From positions 39,909,086 through 39,973,085 of the forward strand of contig CM060174.1 of NCBI GenBank assembly GCA_030549775.1: a DNA stretch of 64,000 bases, read 5' to 3'. This DNA comes from Tamarix chinensis (taxonomy: Eukaryota; Streptophyta; Magnoliopsida; Caryophyllales; Tamaricaceae). The notes beneath the pieces are model-generated. The model saw nothing but the letters and a program-made list of their open reading frames with translations. It had not been told where the DNA came from and did no database searches. The translations under genes and the position numbers were made by a program. Below, piece by piece: positions 12,332 to 22,513 of this stretch. Position 1 is the first letter of the stretch, and every line of letters begins with the position of its first letter.

Positions 12332-13356
12332 TGTGGGAATGTGGAATTATTAAATTGGTAAAAATAATTCTTGATTAGGCTGTAATTAATAAGCAGGAGA
12401 TTTAAAAGTGATGTATTGATGATGAAGATATTCGAACAAGGTAGTATAATGATGATGACGATTCAAATATGGTTATGATGATTGGGCGGTGATGAATGAA
12501 TGATAATGATGGTACTAATTTGATGAGATGATGATGATAATGATTCAAGAATGATTAGATGATGATGTTTATGGTTTGATGATGTATGGTTTCATGGGTT
12601 AGAATTAGGGTTAGGGTTTAGTTTTGAAAATTAGGGTTAGGGTTAGGGTTTAGTTTAAAACTTAGGGTTAGGGTTTGGAATTAGGGTTTTGATTTTTGGG
12701 ATGTGTTTAGATGATGAATATGGCTAATAATGGAGTGGGTTATGGATTTTAGAATAGATAGTACTTAATCTCTAATTCATAGAGACGAAGAGATTATGGG
12801 TTTCAAGATTAATCTTTCATACACATTTGATTAAACTTTAGATGAACTCACACAGAATTCTATACCTGCAATTTTCATTCAACGTCAATTTAATCTTGAT
12901 GGTCTCCAATCTTGGTTCTATGGGTTTGTATGGACAAGGATACCGATTACAAGATACTAGCTAAAATTTATAATTCTTCAAAAGATACCTAGCTCAGAGA
13001 TACTAGAATATAGAATATGTTGAAAGATATAAGAATATAGAATATTCTTCAATACAAGTAACTTTATGCTTCTTTATTCTCTAGCTAATCTTTAACTCTA
13101 CTAATTAATTAATTATTTAACTAAATAAACTAATATGCATGTCCAAGTTGCATATTATTTTCCCCCATGCACGTAGCTATGTGCTCCATGCATGCTATGC
13201 ACATACATGTACACCTAGTAGCTTACATGGTATGTTTCATTTGTAACTAGCAATGTAACTATCCGCTTGTCTTCAATTTTTTGGGAAATCCTTACTAAAT
13301 GTAGAATAATTGGTTCCATAATTATAAATGTCAATTCTTAAGTGTTTTCTCTTACA
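12332..13356 (-). repeat. 5' LTR of the chromovirus-type element
   Basis: It pairs with 6774-7750. It is about 48 bp longer, partly from extra repeats such as a duplicated AGAATATAGAATAT near 13003-13040. Conserved landmarks include CATGCACGTAGCTATG and TTGGTTCCATAATTATAAAT near the end. Confidence 0.85.
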
Positions 13357-13460
13357 TTAGCCACTCGAGTTCTACTCAGGGTGTGCTCTTTCTCTTGATC
13401 AATTGGTATGAGGGTACCCTGATTAGTTCTAGTTATACATGTGTTGATCATTTAAAAACA
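13357..13460 (-). pseudogene. gag: N-terminal end of the Athila/Tat-type gag split by the chromovirus insertion
   Basis: The minus strand reads TNQGTLIPIDQEKEHTLSRT. This resembles the DPEIERTFRR-type start of Athila/Tat gag proteins, and across the insertion it continues in register as QPKPSTTSRRR near 6770. No intact ATG is evident in frame. The match across the junction is the main evidence that 5006-6773 and this piece were one gene. Confidence 0.55.
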
Positions 13461-13565
13461 AAAAAAATCTAAAATTTATAAAAGTCTATTGTTAGCTTTG
13501 TACAAGAAAAATTTCCAAGATGCTATCTCTTAACATGTAGCATTTTTCCAAAATTCAATCTTTAG

Positions 13566-13583
13566 TCCCTAGTACCGATATCA
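13566..13583 (-). promoter_or_regulatory. Decayed tRNA-Asp-type primer binding site
   Basis: It occupies the expected place between gag start and LTR. Against the site at 47746 it matches 10 of 18 bases, and seven of the eight differences are C-to-T or G-to-A transitions. By itself the match is weak; position and the flanking CACACCA LTR end make it plausible. Confidence 0.4.
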
Positions 13584-14662
13584 AAAAATTGGTGTGTGCT
13601 TAGTTCAACAAGATTTGGTGGGGCAATTGTAATAATGGAGCACAACACAATCATACAAGTATATACTATTGATCCAAGTAATAAACTAATGAGATGATGT
13701 CGATCTCATCGAGAAAAAGATTAATGAAATATGCACACCAAAGTTAAGTGCTCTATTGACCTACTTATGTAAGTTGGTAGGTGATGATGAAAATATAAAG
13801 AAGTAAATAAATGCTCAAGAAATTACTAATATCAATGCAGGATAGATTGGAAGGAAATTAGAAGATAGAGTTATGAGAGGAGAATTGTTAACTCTAAATG
13901 TGTGTACCTTATGACAATTCATAGCACATTAGGATAAATGGATATTAATCCTTTTAAACTCACTGAATTCCACTTGGTGGTTAAATATACTATCAGGCCC
14001 TCTCCATCATGGGGCATGGGCCTCAAAAATGTCATGCAATGAGGTTCAAAGGATTAATGACAAGGTTTCTTCACCTTTCTGTGCCAACCCTATCACCATT
14101 TATCATCGTAAGTTATGTACACTATCACAGTTGATACATAATTTAGAAGAGTGCCTAATGTGGCCAACCTTCAACATTTTGATAAGATGACCATGAAAGG
14201 GGGAAAACACCTATTCAATAATTTTACCTTCTTGATGAGTTGACCACCTCAATGAGTTCAACTCACTCAACAAGATAAGAGAAGATAAAAATAGAAACAT
14301 GGATTTCAATGAGGGGGGGCAAGCATAACGAATAGGGATATTGAGTAAAAATGGTGGATATGGTCAAGATGGAATAACAGTGAACAATTTGAGTGGAGTT
14401 AGAGAAGGTTGGGAGTATTGGTTGGGCAGTTGTGAACTACAATGACACCAACATCAGTGGCGGTGCCGATGGTCAGTAGGAGTGGTGGCTAACAAATTTT
14501 GTCAAAACTTTGTGAGGGAAATTTTTAGAGAACTACACATAGAAGAGGGAGTTTGGTGGTTCTAATAAATGAAGTAAGGAGAGAGGAAATAGAATTATTT
14601 ATGGGTGAGGAGGGGTGTGCGAATGGTTGGGAAGGTCAATGGCTAGTATTTATGGGTATAGG

Positions 14663-16226
14663 TGATAGATGAGATTTATCGATTATTTTCATGTTTAAAA
14701 ATATCATTTATCTCTCATTAATTCTATTAGATTTAATCTTTTCGTTGAGTTTTCCTCCTTTGAATAGATTTTATAGGAAAGGAAAAAAAATTGAAGAAAT
14801 TCAAGGAGAAGTCATTGAAAAGAAGAAATCAAGTAGAGAACACATCAAGAAATTTTGAATCAAGGAGAGCGATGTTGGAAAGGGAACAAATACATCTAGA
14901 GAAGCTAGGCTGAAACTTTTTAAGGAATTGAGTGGAAGGATCAAAAACACGGCACCCCCGTGTTTCATAAACACGGGTCATGTTATGTATCTCGAGCATC
15001 GATCTTTAAATCCTTGTTAGCAGAACAGTTGGAAGAAAACACGGGGGTCCCATGTTTCCAAAACACATACCGTATTTCCATTTAAAAATGTGTAACTGTC
15101 TGCGCGACTTGTTTCTGATAAATTTCTATCTAATAAGAAGGTTCGGGATAGAGAGAAAAGAGATCAAAAACAAATTGGAATGTATTTTTCTTCCTTTATT
15201 CCTCTAGAATATACATGTAATGCACAATTCCAACTTTTTGATCTTCTTGAATTCTATTGATGATTTGACATTCTGCACTTCAATTGATAAGTCTTCTCTA
15301 TTCCTTTATGAATTTCAACATCTTCATTTTTGTTAAATCTAAGTAGATTTTATGTAATTTTACTTGTGTTCACTATATTATCATCTAATTGTTTCAATAA
15401 TAGAATTCGTGAATGTGTTGTTGTTATTAGTTTTCAAGATTTGTATGTAATTGTGTGAATTGTAAATATGCAGATATTTGAGTAATTTGAACAGGGTAGG
15501 ATGATTTGAGGATGGAATTTTATCCTAATTACCCTTTCATATTTTAAATGTTTGATTCTAGATGACGTTTAATTGAATTAATGGATCGAATTGAATGATT
15601 CCGTATCATAGATTAAGATTTTTGAACTAATTAGATTGATCACCTATTTAGTTTAGAACTTAATCTTTGCTAAGACAATGAAATTAACCCCGTATTTGTT
15701 ATTTAATTTGTCTATAGTAGCAATAAGATTAATTATTAATCTTATCCATTAATTCGTGCAATTGCATAATCCGAGCTTTTGTGATTATGATTGTAGTTGG
15801 CTTCTTTCCATTCATAATGCTACCATTAATTGAATCTAGTGTTCGTAACCTAGGTTATTAAATGGTTATAAAATAAATTGAGAGCATATTCAATTTATTA
15901 AGGTCGAGAGGAAGTATAGGAATTTCTTATTCTGAATTTCCTATGTCAACATTAAATTATTTAGAATCATTCATCTTATTTGAATGTTTGGTATTTTAAT
16001 TCCATCATCAATTCATTCCTCCCCTATTTGTCAATTAGTGATTAAAATTTAGTGCAATTAGATTTAGTATTAGAATAAATAAAATTTTATAAATGGGGTT
16101 GTAACATCAATAACAAAATTAATGATTAAAACGTCATTCCTTGTGGGTTCGACTCCTTTTTGCCATATACTATGTATTTGGGATTTAGGATTTATTTAAA
16201 TTTGTTGTATTCACGACAGTGCATCA
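14663..16226 (+). mobile_element. Solo LTR with exact ATAGG target duplication
   Basis: The repeat begins TGATAGATGAG and ends GTGCATCA, the usual TG...CA ends. It is flanked by identical ATAGG at 14658-14662 and 16227-16231. No internal coding sequence or partner LTR is present, so it is a solo LTR left by recombination between two LTRs. The 3' end (GACAGTGCATCA, preceded by GTGGGTTCGACTCC about 80 bases upstream) resembles Athila/Tat or copia-type LTR ends. The plus orientation rests on that end only. A GC-rich hairpin lies at 14945-14965. Confidence 0.75.
14945..14965. other. Hairpin in the solo LTR, ACACGG motif
   Basis: AAACACGG, a five-base loop CACCC, then CCGTGTTT: a perfect 8-bp stem. 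Related ACACGGG motifs follow at about 14970 and 15041. In the LTR this could fall in the transcript leader; function unknown. Confidence 0.6.
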
Positions 16227-16557
16227 ATAGGGCAAGACAGTGATTAGGAGATTTGGGGTAAAGTTTCCCCACGACACATCCCTATGATGATGGGATTAAA
16301 AAAAGACGATGATGATGCTAAGCCTAAGTAGACTTGTGGTTATAGGCTAGGCAAAAGGGAAAAGTTTACAAAGAAACCACTTAGGGAGATAGAGAGATAA
16401 GGAGAGAGAAGGGGGAAGGGAGAAAGAGAAATGGATAAAGATAATGATAAATTTTGGATTAGGAAAAAGTTACTGTAAATTTAAAATTTAATAATTCATT
16501 TAATATTAAAATATTAATCTCCTTGGATTTAGATTGCTTAAAATTCAGGGTATTATA

Positions 16558-18653
16558 GTAACACCAATACTCTAACATCATAGTTTTTTCTAATATATAT
16601 CTTTTTCTACTTTAATTATGTGTTATGTTGTTATTGTGCTTTTAAATCAATCATGTGTGAGTAATTGTTCATTCTAGGACCAAACTAAGTTTCTTTTTAG
16701 TGTTGGCTTCATAAACTAATCTAATTAATTTCTAAAGTTTTTTAATTTAATTGCTAAGGTTTAATTGTTTAGGGATAGTTTAACTAGTCATTGATTTGAT
16801 TGAATTAGGTTGTTTATTGATGAATTGAATGGTGAAGATTGATGCTAAAAAGTACTAATTGAACAAGACTTGATTGATCATGAAAGTAGGTCAAAAATTC
16901 TTAGGATTATATTGTATTAAAGTGAACTTAACTTATTTAATTGGGTTTATCACAATAAAAATAGGTAGCTATGAGTTAGGATTGACTTTTAGTCATCAAA
17001 AGATGCTAAAAGTTATCACTGGTTAGTCATTCCTACAATATATAGAGCGATATGATATGTAATTGATGAATTTATTAATTCACATTGGAATTACAACTAA
17101 ATTTTAATCATATGATTTTCTTATTAATAGGAATTGGTTAATAGAATAATCTAGAATTTGTGATGCTTCCTATCATTATTATTGACCTTGTCATGGATAA
17201 CACTTCATATTGATACAATGACATCCATATACTTGCATATTTAGTCAAATAAGTTTGTTTAAGCAATACATAAATATTATAACATGCAATACAAAATGGA
17301 CACAATAGTTATATAAATACTACAATATTCAAACATTTTTATAGCATTATATAAATACTACAACATAAAGTACTAAGTTGGCATATCGATTACTTAAATA
17401 ATTATTAAAAATAAGGTAAATACTAAAGTACCAAATCTATTTATCTATTCCAAAACATTTCCAAATATGTTCAACTGAATGTGATTTAAGTTGATGATAG
17501 GTTGAACGATCACATACCATGATTAGTCATAGGAGAGGTAATATTATTGTTTGCATTATCAAATGCATCTACACCATAAATACTAAGTATCATATTCATC
17601 CTTGAAAATTATATTTGATAGTATGATGCACACATATATTATGTCAATTAGCATAGTCACAACCTAAAAATAGGTTATTACTTGGCTAAAAAATAAATCA
17701 TAAGCATACGTTGGTTTATTTTCCTAAGAGGATGCTAGGAAGTGGGTGCTTGTGAGGTTCTTTAGGTTAACATTAGAAATACTACATAAACATTTTATTT
17801 AATGATTAGTTTTTATCCATGTGTTAAATATGCCCTCTGACCCCAATTATCCTATTATTATTATTCAATTATCTTCTTAATTATTTCTTAAGTCTTTTCA
17901 TTATTCATAATTATTTTTTTAATAAATTAACAACTGGGGGAATTTATTTGACAATAGAAATTTATGAACTCAATTATAGTCTTCGTGCAATCGACTCTTA
18001 CTAACTACTTACTACTTGTTTATGTGTTTAGGGTTTATTTTGGGGTGTCTACGATTACAAAACATTGTCCTTTGTGGTAGCGTGATAAACCTAGTAAATA
18101 CGAGGGAGCAATTAGCTTTATTTTGTAGGAGATCCACTCTAATGAAGTCTCATTCGTTGGAGTGACTTTAGGCTTGGTGTAGGCTAACTCTATTATTTTT
18201 CCTTTATTGTTTCCTTATTTCTACTTTTTAGTTGTTCAATGTAAAGGTTTGTAACTCTTCCATTTTCATAGATAAAAAACATATCATTTTTGGAAGAATT
18301 TTTGGAAACTATATGAAAATGAGGATGAAACCGATACACCCAACATGGGAAAGGTCCATTCAATACCTAACCCATGTTGGGTGCAATTGTAAAATTACCC
18401 TTATACCTCAAGGATTTTTGTGCGGATGATACCTAATCTAATGCTAGTATGAGAATTACTAAATCTAGAATAAGAGCATGAGAATAGCTTTTAATGAAAT
18501 AGGCAAGAATATAAACATAGTAGTGTTAAACATTTAACGATTATATCTAAAACTATAAAAGCATACACAAGGAAACAATGGAGGAAATAGTGAGGGTAGC
18601 CAATGTAAAGCCAAATGTTTCTCCCACATACAAGAATTCATAATGATGGATAG
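16558..18653. other. Unassigned AT-rich DNA
   Basis: I found no transposase, polymerase or other protein signature on either strand, no paired repeats and no RNA gene. The open frame 18232-18429 (65 codons) contains a local inverted repeat (CCAACATGGG and CCCATGTTGG at about 18341 and 18371) and has no recognisable product. The stretch is probably old decayed transposon sequence. Confidence 0.5.
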
Positions 18654-18744
18654 TGTAACACCCCCATTTTTTAGAATCATTTTTTTATTTTAAAATGTTT
18701 ACAAAATATAGAACGCAAAACTCTCTTAATAAAAATCTTACCGC
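18654..18744 (-). repeat. 3' tip of a long-family LTR, truncated at a CCGC junction
   Basis: It begins TGTAACACCCCC and runs to TTACCGC, matching in reverse complement the last roughly 90 bp of the long LTRs, where GTGTGGCGGTAA precedes the GGTGTTACA end. At CCGC (18741-18744) it switches directly into the Athila-family LTR of the next element. Confidence 0.55.
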
Positions 18745-19060
18745 TGGTCACCGTTTGGCTTCTTTTGGTCTCTTTTACGGGCCTTTGGGTCGTTGGTCCA
18801 AAGGTGCAATTCTTTTTTTTTTCTTTTTTTATTTTCTTTCATTTGAAAACAACGCCTACAAAATAAAATTCAATTAAAACTAATAAATAATATTATACTC
18901 TAAATTTATTTAATTTATATCATTTTAGCTTAAATAATAATATTTATGCAATTATTACCACTTAAGCCTAAAATCATAATTATTCACCTATATTACTTAA
19001 TTAAAATACTAGAAACTAAGAATATAAGGGCATAAAATATGTCAAAATAAGAACTTATCA
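18741..19060 (-). repeat. Truncated 3' LTR of the deletion derivative
   Basis: The minus strand starts TGATAAGTTCTTATTTTGAC at 19060 and matches the start of the 5' LTR at 24289 inward for about 320 bp, then ends at the CCGC junction. About 1.45 kb of the LTR is missing. Confidence 0.85.
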
Positions 19061-19098
19061 CACCCCACACTTAGTTTCTTGCTTGTCCTCAAGCAAGT
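19061..19098 (-). promoter_or_regulatory. 3' polypurine tract and upstream hairpin
   Basis: The minus strand carries CTTGCTTGAGGACAAGCAAG, an 8-bp stem with a four-base loop, followed by AAGTGTGGGGTG directly before the LTR. The complete element has the same hairpin and tract at 55238-55275. The tract primes plus-strand DNA synthesis; the hairpin's role is unknown to me. Confidence 0.7.
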
Positions 19099-20845
19099 TA
19101 TTACTCTAAATAAATAAAATTAAATTAACTTGCCACTTTTGTAGGTATCACGATTACACTTAGCATGTACAACAAGCCCTTTAAACCCCTAGGTCACCCA
19201 TCGAGAACAAGTAAAGTCTCATAAGGGTTTGGCAGATGATATACCTACAAAATCACACACACAAAACAAAAAAAAATATTATAAAAATAAAAACAGACTT
19301 AACACCCTTAACCATTTTTTCCCTCAGAATCTTTTACTTTCAAATGTCAAGATTAGCAATCAACCAAGATTCAGCATTGGGAGATTTAAAGGATCAATTT
19401 CAACATATAGTTCACACATAAACATGACATGTATGAATAGATCAATATTATGGATGAAAATCTACCACACCTTAGTCATATTAAGATCCATCTTCAATAT
19501 GGATACCCTCTATTTTTTTCTCTCTCTTAGATTAATGGATATAAATGTATAAAAGTACTCATGTATGTGAAATAAGGTGATAAAGATAACAAACAACTCA
19601 CATATATAAATAAAGAAGGCTCATGTTCTTGTGGATAAAACCTCATGAAAGATATCAAATACTTGCCAAATGGACCGAACCATATTCTTAACTATTGTGA
19701 CTAATCTCCATCAGATCAAAGGTTGCTCATCTTCAGAATCAAATAGGACTTACTTATTTGTTGTAGCAGGGTTTTAAAGTAAAGAAGGGTACAAAGTATT
19801 TTATGAATGTGGTGCTAAAAAGGTTAAGAGCTAGTGGAATCTAATAATTAGATGAAATATAAGCATAACTCCACATCAACGATCAATGATACATCTCTCC
19901 ACCTTCACACCAAAATAAAACATGAATAGAACTTTCTCAACATCATCTCCATAAGTCCCTCTCTTCCTTATATCCTAACATTTTTTTTCTTTTCTTTTTT
20001 TTTATATTTATTTTTTTAACAATTTTTTATATTTTTGTCATTTGTTTTTCAATATTTTTTTCTCCACCAAACATAACAAATCCCCTTTATTAGCATAAAT
20101 ACATATATTTCTTTCACATACACACATACAAAACCACTCTTTATATCCATAATGATTTGATTTCCTTCCACTAGCTTTAAGTAAAGGTAAGGACATTAAG
20201 GCCCAAAGGTTATTCAATGTGGATAATGAAGAAAAATAGATGTTCCTTGTATAGGCTCAAAGGGTTTCTATGGGGTGTACATCATGCATACACAAATTAG
20301 GGTTAAGCTATTTGGTCATGTGATGAAAATTTATCTAAGCTACCATTATCATTTTCTCAATCAGAGCATGTTTTGAGTATAAGCTTCGACTAGTACATGA
20401 ATAAGTTCTAGTAATCTCTATAGCCCATTACATGATCTATAGCAAGTAATTTGATCAAAACAATTAAACATATAAGAGTTTTACAAAGAAATTTAGAATG
20501 CCAAGAAAAGTAGATGATTTTGTGTAAATTCGCTCAGAAAAAGAAGGTATATATGGTTCAAAAGCTCACTGAGGAATGTGATGAATCTCAACATGCCATG
20601 TCGGTGATTTGAAAATCATACATATTCTTTCTCCATTCCTATCTAGACACATAGATATGTGTTCCATATATCAAAATTAACACAAAATATCTCCACTTGC
20701 TTTTTCTCGATTCTATGATCATCTTTTCGTCAGATTTTAAAGATATATTCCTCATTACCTAGTTAAGTCTCCCAAGATTCTAAAAATACTAAACACTCTA
20801 AAAACTCTAAGTAATTTTTTTTTTATTTTGAAAACATAAAACACA
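19099..20845 (-). other. Non-coding 3' region of the deletion derivative
   Basis: Sequence-similar to 53512-55237 of the complete element in reverse complement (for example CTCACTGAGGAATGTGATGAA and the CATGATGTACACCCCATAG region). No envelope-like ORF is present. Short open frames (19229-19552, 19236-19421) are chance. Confidence 0.7.
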
Positions 20846-20858
20846 CACCCCCACACTT
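20846..20858 (-). promoter_or_regulatory. Internal polypurine tract
   Basis: The minus strand reads AAGTGTGGGGGTG, identical to both tracts (53499-53511 and 55263-55275) of the complete element. It lies about 1.8 kb upstream of the 3' LTR. Confidence 0.6.
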
Positions 20859-21024
20859 AAATCACACATTTTCTTCAATGTGTAAACAATTAAGGGGGCA
20901 TGTAATTTAAAGGAGAAAAAAGCTAAATAAATAACTAGAGGGTAGAAAACTCCCTTATGGCATTGGGTTGCCTTCCAAGTAGCACTTGTTTTTATGTCTT
21001 TAGCCTGACATAATCTCAATTTAC

Positions 21025-22176
21025 TCATTCAAGGTGGGTACGTCCACTTGAGAGCTTCTTCACCAAATCCTTCCTTGTGTTGATCATCTTTATCCTGTAA
21101 GGAGGAAAAGACAAAATATTAGATTTAATGAAAGATTTGATCCAGCAAGAACATATATTACCTATCATGGGATTTAAGCTCATGTATAAAGAGATAATGT
21201 TATGTCCAATGTCCATATATAGTGATCTCTCTATAAAAGGAAGAATATATTTTCCTATCTCAAAATCTTTAAACACATCCTTCCAACATAACCTCTCATT
21301 TGAAGCATTACGCTTCTTATTAGATGTATCCAACATGATTTGATCATTCTCTTCAATATTGGATCCATACAACCTACTAAAAGAGGGAAAACAAGGAGTG
21401 TGGTTAGCATAAATAAAATCAAAGTGTTTCAAAGGCTTACCTTGTATTTTATGCTCATCTCTAAGAAAAAGTGGGGAATAAATGTTCAAAGATAGTCTAT
21501 GGTAGATGAAAGTGATATTCTTTTCATCCGTATACTTCTCTTTGCTAACTTGATCCTTATTTTGATGAGATTCTTCTTCTACTTTTACAAGCTCTTCTTC
21601 CACCTGATCTTGCTTTTTCATGTTCTTCATGGGAACCTCCTCAACTAGCTTATCCTTACATTCAGATATGACATCATCACCCTCATAACTCTCACTTGAA
21701 TTTGGAACTAAAGTACTAAAGAGCTCTTTTTGTGCTTGAAATTGATTGATCATGTCGAACACATAACCCATTTGTTCCTCCAACACTGACATCCTTTCAT
21801 TTTGTATAATTTGACTTTGTATAAGTTGATTTTGCCCATCTACCAATCGGTTTTGACCATTTTTCAGTGCTTCAAAAAGCTTCTCCATTTTTTCTGAACT
21901 TGAGGGTTCTGAAACTGGAGAATATTCTTGTTGTGGATATTGATAATATTTTGAAACTTCATATTCGCATGTGTAAGGGTCTTGATATGGCACTGAATAA
22001 TGATCATTCATCCCCCATCCGAAGTTGGGGTGATGCCTCATTTCCGAGTAATATGCGTTTATGTAAGGATCATGTCCTCGCAAACCATTGAAATATTGAG
22101 CATTGGTTTTTGTCCATCCTCCTCCTCTCATAGCTTGTAAATGGTAAGCATATGGATTTCCTTGTGCATGACACAC
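21025..22176 (-). CDS. Gag-derived ORF of 383 codons
   Basis: The N-terminal part aligns with the middle of the complete element's gag: SGVCHAQGNPYAY matches the region of its CGVCSAIGHPSEKCP knuckle, but the second half of the knuckle is gone. MRHHPNFGW matches MRNHPNFRW, and KLFEALKNGQNRLVDGQNQL plus the following QSQIIQNERMSVLEEQMG matches its predicted coiled coil (residues about 105-160). The C-terminal 200 residues are acidic/lysine-rich and then low in similarity, and end close to the post-integrase region. No protease, RT or integrase motif is present. The frame is open for 383 codons although the LTRs are clearly decayed. The homology extends upstream of this ATG to about 22345, so the original start was earlier. 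Confidence 0.6.
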   Translation of the reverse strand: MCHAQGNPYAYHLQAMRGGGWTKTNAQYFNGLRGHDPYINAYYSEMRHHPNFGWGMNDHYSVPYQDPYTCEYEVSKYYQYPQQEYSPVSEPSSSEKMEKLFEALKNGQNRLVDGQNQLIQSQIIQNERMSVLEEQMGYVFDMINQFQAQKELFSTLVPNSSESYEGDDVISECKDKLVEEVPMKNMKKQDQVEEELVKVEEESHQNKDQVSKEKYTDEKNITFIYHRLSLNIYSPLFLRDEHKIQGKPLKHFDFIYANHTPCFPSFSRLYGSNIEENDQIMLDTSNKKRNASNERLCWKDVFKDFEIGKYILPFIERSLYMDIGHNIISLYMSLNPMIGNICSCWIKSFIKSNILSFPPYRIKMINTRKDLVKKLSSGRTHLE

Positions 22177-22490
22177 TCCACTTGTGTTAATAAATCTAAT
22201 AGATGTAGCTACCTACGAAATAAGAGTAGTGAATTGATTAAGTCTATCATCAAGATTACTTGAACTTACCTTTATTTACTCTTGCATTAAGATTCATGCA
22301 AAGTTGTCCATAGCCCAAGGATCCTCTCATAGATACCTAAAAACAATAACACTTTAAAGGAAAAGGTTAAAAGCAAAACAAAAACATACGAAAAAATCCA
22401 AAATAACCTAAAAAGAAACTAAAACAAAAAAAAAACACTAAAAATAAAAACACACTAAAAATACTAGCAAAATAAAGGTAAAGTTTCCAA

Positions 22491-22508
22491 TCCCTGACAA
22501 CGGTGCCA
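22491..22508 (-). promoter_or_regulatory. Decayed tRNA-Asp-type primer binding site
   Basis: The plus strand reads TCCCTGACAACGGTGCCA. Fifteen of 18 bases match the site at 47746, and the three differences are transitions. It lies five bases inside the 5' LTR, as in the complete element. Confidence 0.75.
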
Positions 22509-22513
22509 AAAGT

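Larger units (their letters stand above)
6774..13356 (-). mobile_element. Decayed chromovirus-type Ty3/gypsy retrotransposon, complete in outline
   Basis: Two homologous direct repeats (6774-7750 and 12332-13356), beginning TGTRTGGGAAT or TGTGGGAAT and ending TTCTC(C/T)TACA on the plus strand, enclose minus-strand gag, protease, RT, RNase H and integrase in that order. A primer site resembling initiator tRNA-Met follows the 5' LTR and a polypurine tract precedes the 3' LTR. Integrase after RT marks it as Ty3/gypsy. The integrase end (a GDLVGLHLRKERFP motif, then FNVGDICSYYGD) resembles chromoviruses of the Reina/Galadriel type, but I see no chromodomain. All domains have stops. No clear 5-bp target duplication is visible. 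It interrupts the gag at 6773/13357. Confidence 0.85.
13590..16557 (-). repeat. Probable 5' LTR of the outer Athila/Tat-type element (approximate)
   Basis: Read on the minus strand, it would start TATAATACCCTG at 16557 and end CACACCA at 13590, next to the decayed primer site. A purine-rich stretch (16385-16435) and GGTGGTTCTAATAAATG-type leader sequence fit the usual layout. Without the nested solo LTR it would be about 1.4 kb. The right boundary is the weaker one: it is inferred from likeness to the LTR start at 43121, whose 3' end differs. Confidence 0.4.
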
